64,000 nucleotides of DNA from Porphyrobacter sp. (GTDB taxonomy: Bacteria; Pseudomonadota; Alphaproteobacteria; Sphingomonadales; Sphingomonadaceae): the NCBI GenBank assembly GCA_017744315.1, contig JAGIBN010000012.1, positions 1 through 64,000 on the forward strand. Reading direction: 5' to 3'. How positions within the stretch are numbered: position 1 is the first letter of the stretch; the number at the start of each line of letters is the position of its first letter. Positions 58,325 through 64,000 of the stretch are shown piece by piece. Below the pieces are notes generated by a model that did no database searches, was not told where the DNA came from, and was given only the letters and a program-made list of their open reading frames with translations. The translations under genes and the position numbers were made by a program.

Positions 58325-59197
58325 CTACCGCGTCACCCGCTTCACAAACCCTGCGACCATCCGCCCGATCGACTTGAGCTCGGACCCGATGCTCTGTGCC
58401 GGGCTCAGGTGGTTGTGCCCGGCGAGGTAGTGCATCTCCGGATAGGCCGCATGAGCCACGCCCCAGGCCCCGACGAACTGGGCCGCCTGGCGCTGGAAAT
58501 CCTCCGGATCGAACTCCGACACCGTCACCATCAGCGGGATCTCGGTGTTGATCAGGCCCGCCATGCATGACGCCGGACCCCAACCCTTCGGATCCCCGCC
58601 GTAGTAGGCGATGTGGAACTGGTTGGGCGTGGCAGTCACCGTGTCGTAGATCCCCGACATCAGGATCGCCCCGGCAATGCCGCCGCCCGGTTCGGCATGA
58701 TGCGCCTTGTGTGCGACGTAGCTCGCCACGTGCGAGGCGCCGGCCGACTGCCCCGACAGCACGATCTTGTCCGGATCGCCGCCGTAATTGGCGACATTGG
58801 CCTTGAGCCAGCGCACCACGGCGCCAAGGTCCTCGGGCCCGGAAGGGAACTGGCTGGCCGGCGCGAGGCGATAGTTGATCGTCACGCCGATGAAGCCCTG
58901 TTGCGCCGCGAATGTGCCGATGTTGTCGTAGAACGGCGTCTCGGTGGAACGCTTGTCTCCCATGACGAACCCGCCGCCGTGGACATAGACGAGCACCGGC
59001 GCACCGCTGACGCCCGGCTTGTGGAACAGGTCGAGCCGGTGGCGTTCGTGCTCGCCGTATTCGAGGTCGCGTTCAACCTCGACTTCCGGGTCCGAGCTGG
59101 TCGCCATGGCGGCAAAGATCTGGGTCGTTCCGCCGAGCATTTCCGGGGTCAGTTCCGCCCCAAGGCTCTGGAGGCGTTCTCGCAAGTCGGGCGTCAT
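58325..59197 (-). CDS. Alpha/beta hydrolase (HSL family)
   Basis: A 290-residue esterase-type hydrolase. It has the oxyanion HGGG (73-76, [12 protein letters not shown]), nucleophile Ser151 (SGQSAGASH), a likely Asp in SEFDPEDF and His in GHNHLSPAQ. It probably hydrolyses an ester, supplying an alcohol to the dehydrogenase next to it. Its ATG overlaps the ADH stop (ATGA), so it is coupled downstream of adh and aldh on the minus strand. Confidence 0.9.
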   Translation of the reverse strand: MTPDLRERLQSLGAELTPEMLGGTTQIFAAMATSSDPEVEVERDLEYGEHERHRLDLFHKPGVSGAPVLVYVHGGGFVMGDKRSTETPFYDNIGTFAAQQGFIGVTINYRLAPASQFPSGPEDLGAVVRWLKANVANYGGDPDKIVLSGQSAGASHVASYVAHKAHHAEPGGGIAGAILMSGIYDTVTATPNQFHIAYYGGDPKGWGPASCMAGLINTEIPLMVTVSEFDPEDFQRQAAQFVGAWGVAHAAYPEMHYLAGHNHLSPAQSIGSELKSIGRMVAGFVKRVTR

Positions 59198-60297
59198 GCC
59201 TCTTCTCCTTCAATCAGCAAAACCGGCTTGATCACCTTGCCAGCATGCGCGTCTTCGAAGGCGCGGGCAATGTCGGCGAAGGGATAGAACGTCAGCAGCC
59301 GGTCGAACGGGAAGCGTCCCAGCTGCCAGAACTCGATCAGCATCGGAATGAAGCTGCGCGGCTCGGCATCGCCGCCAAGCACGCCCCGCAGCGAGCGGCC
59401 GCCGCTCAGCATCGGGAACATCGCCGGCGCCCACTCGCCGCGCGGCGCAGTGACGAAGGCGGCGGTACCGCGCATCGCCAGGCAATCCATCGCGGCGTCG
59501 AACACGTCGGGGACGGTAGTGGTGTTGAGGCTCGCATCGACGCCGCGACCCGTGACCGCGCGGATCTTGGTGACGAGGTCCGGCTCGTCGCCGCGGAAGC
59601 AATCGGTGGCCCCAAGGTCTCGGGCCAGCTCCAACCGTTCGTCCGACAAGTCGACCGCAACGATCCGCGTCGCTCCGACCAGGCGCGCGGCCATGATCGC
59701 GGACAAGCCGACACCGCCGGTACCGAACACCGCAATCGACTGGCCGGGTATGACCTCAAGCGATTCGAGTACCGCCCCCGCCCCGGTGATGATCCCGCAG
59801 CCGAGCGGGCCGAGCTTTTCGAGCGGCAGCTCTTTCGGCACCTTCACCGCCGTGCCTTGCGGTACGATCGAGTGGCTGGCGAAGCTCGACTGGCCGAAGA
59901 AGTGCGAGTGGATCGGGCCTGAGCCGCACGACAGCGAGGTCGAGCGATCCATCCGCCCGCCGCCGAAAATGCGCGGCATCGCGGTGTCGCAATAGCTCGG
60001 ATAGCCGGCGAGGCACGACGGGCATTCGCCGCACGAGCTGCCCGACAGCACGACATGGTCGCCTACCTCAAACCCGCTGACGCCCGGACCCAGCGCCTCG
60101 ACCACACCCGCGCCTTCGTGGCCGAGCACGATCGGCAGGGGCGAGAGACGGCCCGTATGGGCGTGGAGATCGGTGTGGCAGATCCCCGTCGCGACCAGCC
60201 GCACGCGCATCTCGCCCGCACGCGGTTCGCCGAGTTCGAGCGCTTCGATTGCGGGAGCGGCAGAACCTTCGCGGCTGACCGCGGCGGTAATCTTCAC
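59194..60297 (-). CDS. Zinc-dependent alcohol dehydrogenase (aryl-alcohol type)
   Basis: A 367-residue class III-like MDR enzyme. Catalytic zinc ligands are Cys40 ([10 protein letters not shown]), His60 (GHEGAGVVE) and probably the Cys in [10 protein letters not shown]; the structural zinc ligands are Cys89, Cys92, Cys95 and Cys103 ([17 protein letters not shown]). The NAD motif is [17 protein letters not shown]. It resembles benzyl/aryl alcohol dehydrogenases. It is coupled by overlaps to the aldehyde dehydrogenase upstream and the hydrolase downstream, so alcohol and aldehyde oxidation are adjacent steps. Confidence 0.92.
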   Translation of the reverse strand: MKITAAVSREGSAAPAIEALELGEPRAGEMRVRLVATGICHTDLHAHTGRLSPLPIVLGHEGAGVVEALGPGVSGFEVGDHVVLSGSSCGECPSCLAGYPSYCDTAMPRIFGGGRMDRSTSLSCGSGPIHSHFFGQSSFASHSIVPQGTAVKVPKELPLEKLGPLGCGIITGAGAVLESLEVIPGQSIAVFGTGGVGLSAIMAARLVGATRIVAVDLSDERLELARDLGATDCFRGDEPDLVTKIRAVTGRGVDASLNTTTVPDVFDAAMDCLAMRGTAAFVTAPRGEWAPAMFPMLSGGRSLRGVLGGDAEPRSFIPMLIEFWQLGRFPFDRLLTFYPFADIARAFEDAHAGKVIKPVLLIEGEEA

Positions 60298-61760
60298 GCG
60301 CCCGGTTTCCCTAGGTGATGATCGTCCTGAATGTCGGCCACGGCACCATGCTGCGTCATCAGCGCCTTGCGGCGGACGAAGCGCAGGATCGATTCCAGCC
60401 CGGTGCGCGATCCGCCGAGGCCCGAGAAGCCGAAGCTGTGCGTGCCGATCGAGCGCATCTTGCCGAAGGTCAGGAAGGTGTCCTGCAGGAACACCGCCCC
60501 GGCATTGATCCGCCGCCCGATCGCCAAAGCCTCGTCCTCGCTCCCTGCGATCACCGAAGCGGTCAGGCCGAACTGGGTGTCATTGGCGAGGCGCACGGCC
60601 TCGTCGATGTCGGAGTAAGCCATAACCGGGACGCAGGGGCCGAAGGTCTCGTCCTGCATGATCGCCATGTCGTGGGTCACGCCCGTCAGCACGGTCGGAC
60701 GCATGTAGAGGCCGCCGTCGATCGCCTCGACCTCGCCGCCGGTCAGCACCTTGGCGCCCTTGGCCTGCGCGTCCTTGAGATGCCCCTTCACGATCTCCGC
60801 CTGCGGAGCGAAAGTGAACGGCCCGATGTGGCCGGCACGGGGGTTGTCGGCATTGAGGCGGACGGCCTTGGCCTTCTCCACCAGCTTCTCGACGAAGGCG
60901 TCATGCACGCTTTCGTGCACATAGACCCGCTCGGTCGAATAGCAGACCTGGCCCGTGGCATAGACCGCGCCGCGCAGCACCGAAGTCGCCGCGCGTTCGA
61001 GGTCGGCAGTCTCGGTAACGATGGCCGGGTCCTTGCCGCCGAGTTCGAGGAAGCACGGGATCAGCCGCTCGGCACAAGCGACGGCGACCTTGCGGCCGGT
61101 CGGCACGCTGCCGGTGAAGCAGACGAGGTCGGCCTCAGCGATGACCGCCTGGCCGATGGGGCCGGGGCCGGTGACATAATCGAACACCGCCGCCAGTTCG
61201 GGCACGGCACGGACGGTCTCGAAGATCGCCTCGATCACGCGCGGGGTCACTTCGCTCGGCTTGAGCAGCACGGCCGAGCCCGCGAACAGCGCCGGGATCG
61301 CATCGAGCAGCGCCAGCATCAGCGGGGCGTTCCACGGGCTGATCACCCCGACCAGCGAATAGGGGACGAGCTGGCTGCGGATCTCCACGTCCGGCATCAC
61401 GGCAGAGCGGGTGTGAACCTCGTAGTCGCCGAGCGCCTTGGGCGCGTCCTCGATCCAGCCGCCGATATTAGCGAGCGTGATGAAGCCCTGGATGTAGGAG
61501 GTGTGGCAACCGCCGGTATCGACCGCGTCCTGCTCCCCGATGTCGAGCGCCTTGGCTTTCACCTCGCCCAGCCAGCGCGCCATCACCCCGATGCGCGCCT
61601 GGAGCGGCATCGCGGCCCAGGCCTTCTGGTTCGCGCGAAGCCGGGCGGCTTTCTCGGCCACTTCCGACGGGCTCGAAACCGCCAGCTGGAAGTCCGCCTC
61701 GCCCGTGCGGGGATTGCGAACTGCAAGCATAGCTTCCTGCGCGGGAGCCGCTGACGCCAT
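60294..61760 (-). CDS. NAD(P)-dependent aldehyde dehydrogenase
   Basis: A 488-residue ALDH. Conserved elements are the NAD-binding GSVPTGRKVA, the catalytic Glu in CFLELGGKDPAIV, the catalytic Cys in ATGQVCYSTERVYV, and ETFGPCVPVMAY. It probably oxidises the aldehyde produced by the dehydrogenase or the dioxygenase nearby. AGGAGAGG precedes the ATG at 61760. It is the first gene of the three-gene minus-strand operon, with a hairpin separating it from the TonB receptor. Confidence 0.93.
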   Translation of the reverse strand: MASAAPAQEAMLAVRNPRTGEADFQLAVSSPSEVAEKAARLRANQKAWAAMPLQARIGVMARWLGEVKAKALDIGEQDAVDTGGCHTSYIQGFITLANIGGWIEDAPKALGDYEVHTRSAVMPDVEIRSQLVPYSLVGVISPWNAPLMLALLDAIPALFAGSAVLLKPSEVTPRVIEAIFETVRAVPELAAVFDYVTGPGPIGQAVIAEADLVCFTGSVPTGRKVAVACAERLIPCFLELGGKDPAIVTETADLERAATSVLRGAVYATGQVCYSTERVYVHESVHDAFVEKLVEKAKAVRLNADNPRAGHIGPFTFAPQAEIVKGHLKDAQAKGAKVLTGGEVEAIDGGLYMRPTVLTGVTHDMAIMQDETFGPCVPVMAYSDIDEAVRLANDTQFGLTASVIAGSEDEALAIGRRINAGAVFLQDTFLTFGKMRSIGTHSFGFSGLGGSRTGLESILRFVRRKALMTQHGAVADIQDDHHLGKPGA

Positions 61761-61828
61761 TACCTCTCCTTGTTTTTTGCTATCGTTTTTTCACTGCGTA
61801 ACGCCCGAGGCCAGCCAGCGGAAGAGGC

Positions 61829-61858
61829 AATCCCCTCCCGCCGGAACGGGAGGGGAAT
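61829..61858. repeat. Short REP-like hairpin upstream of the aldehyde dehydrogenase gene
   Basis: A 12-bp perfect inverted repeat (61829-61840 with 61847-61858, AATCCCCTCCCG...CGGGAGGGGAATT, loop of 6) just after the TonB receptor stop. The inner arms equal those of the repeat at 35400-35423. It would end or process the receptor transcript. Confidence 0.85.
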
Positions 61859-61864
61859 TCACGA

Positions 61865-63889
61865 TCAGAACCCGTAGCGGAACCCGCCCCACACGGTCAG
61901 CGGAACGCCGAGGTCCATCGATCCGCCCTGGTTGCGAGTGACGATGGTTTCGTCGAACAGGTTCTCGACCCGGCCGACGAAGCTCAGCTTGTCGACCAGC
62001 GGCACCTGCGCGAACAGGTCGACCGTGGTCGCGGCGGGGAGCGCGTCGTTTTCCTGGTCATCCTCGTACTGCAACCCGACATGGCGCAGCGTCGCGGCGA
62101 AGGTCATGCCCTCGGCCGGACGCCAGCTCAGCGTGCCGCTCGCGGCCCATTCGGGAGTCTGCGCCGGGCGGAAACCATCGAGCGCGGCCTGGACGCCGGA
62201 GCCCTGCATCTTCGCGTCGGTGTAGGCGAGCGTGCCATCGAAGCTGATCTGGCCGAACACCATCTGCGTCGCGAACTCCACGCCCTGCGCCTTGATCGCG
62301 TCGATGTTCTGGCGTTGGCGGATGTTCGGCGCGTTGACCGGATCGGGGGTGACGTTGGTGATGGCGTTTTGGACTTCATTGTCGAAGGCGGTCAGCGAGA
62401 AGTTGACGTTCTCGGCAGCCTGCCAGTCGATCCCGGCCTCGAACCCCTTGAGGCGTTCGTTGCTGAGTTCGGCATTGGCCTGCGTCGTCACCGGGAACAC
62501 CACGAACGGGCGGTAGAGTTCGTTGAGCGTCGGCAGGCGCAGGCCGGTGTAGGCCGCTGCGCGCAGGCGCAGCCCTTCGGTCGCCTCGAACACCGCACCT
62601 GCACGCCACGACGCGGTCCAGTCGGAACGGTTGTCGAAGGTGTTGTCGATCGTGGTCACACCACCCGCCGTTTCGGAGCGGAAGTAGCCGTCTTCGATCT
62701 GATAATGGTCGGCCCGCACGCCGCCGGTCAGGGTCACCGGGCCCAGCTCCCAGTCGTCTTCAAGAAAGAAGCCGAGATCGGTGTTCACACCGCCGGCGAA
62801 GCGGTGCGCTGTCAGCACTCCGGTCGTGGCGTTGTAGGAATCTTCCGCAAGGTCACCCTCGGAGCGGCGGTAGTCTGCGCCGAAGCGCAAGGTGTGATCC
62901 TCACCGACCGGCGGGCGGATCTCCAGCTTGCCGCCGAGGCCGGTGGAAGGCGTGTCCTTCTGGTCGAGCGAGAGGTTGAAGGTGGTCGAGGAGATCACCT
63001 TGTTGGTGAAGTTGCGCCACTGGGCATAGGCGACGGCATCGACCTGCCACGAACCGCGGCTGACGATGCGGGCGCTGATATCCTGTCCTTCGCTCGAAGT
63101 GTCGGCGCCGTCGAAGCGGAGCACTCGCTGATCCTGGAAGATGAGGCCGCGCAGCTGCACTTCGAGGTCCTCCCCAATCGGCTGCACTACACGCGCGCTA
63201 CCCGACCATGAATCGAACTTCGCCCGCACCGTGGCCGGAACGCGCTGGTCTTCCGGCGTGGTGTAGAAGCCCTTGCCGCGGTCCCAGCGTCCGCTGACGA
63301 CCGCGAAACCCCGGCCGATCTCCGGCGCCACGGTGCCCGACAGCTCGGTCTCGGCCCGGCTGTTGATCGAGGCCTGGCCGCTCACCATGCCGAGCGTCGC
63401 GGCGTCGGCGCTTTCCAGCTCGATCGCGCCGGCCAGTGCGCCCGAACCGAACGGGCCCGAACCGCCGCCGCGCGTGACGCGAATGCTCTCCAGCCGCTCC
63501 GGCGCCACGGCCGAAAGCGGGATGTAGCCGAAGAACGGGTCCGAGATCGGCACCGCGTCGAGCAGGACCAGCGCGCGGCTGGTGGCGTTGCCGCCCAGCG
63601 CGCGCAGCGTCACGCCTTGCGCGCTCGGGTTGGAAGAGCGGCTGTCGGAGCGGCGGAACTGCTGGAAGCCTGCGACCGAGCCCAGCACGTCCTCGATCCG
63701 GCCCGAGCTGCCCGAAACGATCTTCTCGCGCTCGATCTCGATCACGTCATAGGCGGGCGTGGCGGGCGTTTGTTCAAGGCCGCGGCCGGTGACGACGATC
63801 TCCGGCTCGTCCTCCTGGGCCAGGGCCGGAACGGCCGGCAGCAGGAACGGCAAAACGGAGGCCATAGTGGCCAGGTTACGCAGGCGCAT
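61865..63889 (-). CDS. TonB-dependent outer-membrane receptor
   Basis: A 674-residue receptor with a signal peptide (about 1-25, ending ALAQ), a TonB box-like segment (EPEIVVTGRG), a plug domain (about 40-150, RIEDVLGSVAGFQQFRRSDSRSSNP and GSGPFGSGALAGAIEL) and a beta-barrel ending in a terminal Phe (WGGFRYGF). It imports a substrate by TonB/ExbBD energy; BtuB/FepA-like in form but the ligand is unreadable. The ATG at 63889 is preferred to a TTG 15 bases upstream. The upstream 63890-64000 shows no cobalamin riboswitch that I can recognise; the window ends there. Confidence 0.92.
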   Translation of the reverse strand: MRLRNLATMASVLPFLLPAVPALAQEDEPEIVVTGRGLEQTPATPAYDVIEIEREKIVSGSSGRIEDVLGSVAGFQQFRRSDSRSSNPSAQGVTLRALGGNATSRALVLLDAVPISDPFFGYIPLSAVAPERLESIRVTRGGGSGPFGSGALAGAIELESADAATLGMVSGQASINSRAETELSGTVAPEIGRGFAVVSGRWDRGKGFYTTPEDQRVPATVRAKFDSWSGSARVVQPIGEDLEVQLRGLIFQDQRVLRFDGADTSSEGQDISARIVSRGSWQVDAVAYAQWRNFTNKVISSTTFNLSLDQKDTPSTGLGGKLEIRPPVGEDHTLRFGADYRRSEGDLAEDSYNATTGVLTAHRFAGGVNTDLGFFLEDDWELGPVTLTGGVRADHYQIEDGYFRSETAGGVTTIDNTFDNRSDWTASWRAGAVFEATEGLRLRAAAYTGLRLPTLNELYRPFVVFPVTTQANAELSNERLKGFEAGIDWQAAENVNFSLTAFDNEVQNAITNVTPDPVNAPNIRQRQNIDAIKAQGVEFATQMVFGQISFDGTLAYTDAKMQGSGVQAALDGFRPAQTPEWAASGTLSWRPAEGMTFAATLRHVGLQYEDDQENDALPAATTVDLFAQVPLVDKLSFVGRVENLFDETIVTRNQGGSMDLGVPLTVWGGFRYGF

Positions 63890-64000
63890 GAAGATATTCC
63901 CCAACTTCCCAAATTGCGTTTGTCCGGCTCTCTAACGAGTGATGCTTGCCGCGTCACCCCTCCTTTGGCAAAGACTGCAGAAAGCAGGGAGATACGAGGA

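Noticed and set aside
63890..64000. Cobalamin riboswitch ahead of the TonB receptor
   Set aside because: No recognisable B12-box is seen in the 111 bases available; the receptor could have a longer leader outside the window.

Overview
This 64 kb window is GC-rich, densely coded chromosomal DNA from an alphaproteobacterium. It most likely comes from the Sphingomonadales (Erythrobacter/Altererythrobacter/Novosphingobium-like). That placement is inferred from gene content: a full CtrA regulator next to rpoN, a CIRCE-controlled groESL operon, a DUF4167 protein, a twin-helix HIG1-type protein, an alphaproteobacterial-type DksA, and a TonB receptor beside a carotenoid/stilbene oxygenase. I found no rRNA, tRNA, CRISPR array, transposase or prophage.

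Layout. 1-8.7 kb is the RNA polymerase/ribosomal stalk region. rpoB-rpoC run on the minus strand, while rplJ-rplL run on the plus strand. Between them lie a RelB-type antitoxin with a frameshifted ParE-type toxin and a DUF2975/XRE membrane-regulator operon with its own palindromes. 8.7-18.3 kb holds a GNAT acetyltransferase, a periplasmic protein, a lipoprotein cytochrome c, a MATE exporter, groES-groEL with promoter and CIRCE, pcm, an exported methyltransferase and a class A beta-lactamase-like enzyme. 18.4-27.5 kb holds polA, a bacterial CDC48/p97 homologue with an attenuator-like leader, a 3-oxoacid CoA-transferase pair, a GST and an MFS carrier. 27.7-34.7 kb is a minus-strand housekeeping run, hisS-prfA-prmC-DUF4167-lnt-metK. 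34.7-43.3 kb carries ppa, lptB-rpoN-ctrA, trmB and a TauE/SafE exporter. 43.3-56.1 kb carries maeB with a coupled SdpI-like gene, an HNH protein, gluQ, a cobalamin adenosyltransferase, a 3-hydroxyacyl-CoA dehydrogenase, mutS, an orphan solute-binding lipoprotein, PilZ, DksA and a Sel1 protein behind a CtrA-like box. 56.1-64 kb looks like a catabolic cluster: SnoaL-like protein, carotenoid/stilbene oxygenase, alpha/beta hydrolase, Zn-alcohol dehydrogenase, aldehyde dehydrogenase and TonB receptor.

A family of GC-rich, REP-like hairpins (cores CCTCCCC...GGGGAGG or CCCCTCCCG...CGGGAGGGG) occurs six times. Every copy lies at gene 3' ends, and five are between convergent genes. The least expected signals are: the CDC48 leader, with paired 21-bp-phased palindromes, a promoter and an intrinsic terminator upstream of the start codon; the separation of rplJL from rpoBC; a class A beta-lactamase with Asp at the Glu166 position; a signal-peptide-bearing SAM methyltransferase; and the modular repeat family. 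All assignments rest on reading the sequence and remembered family features; no database search was run.
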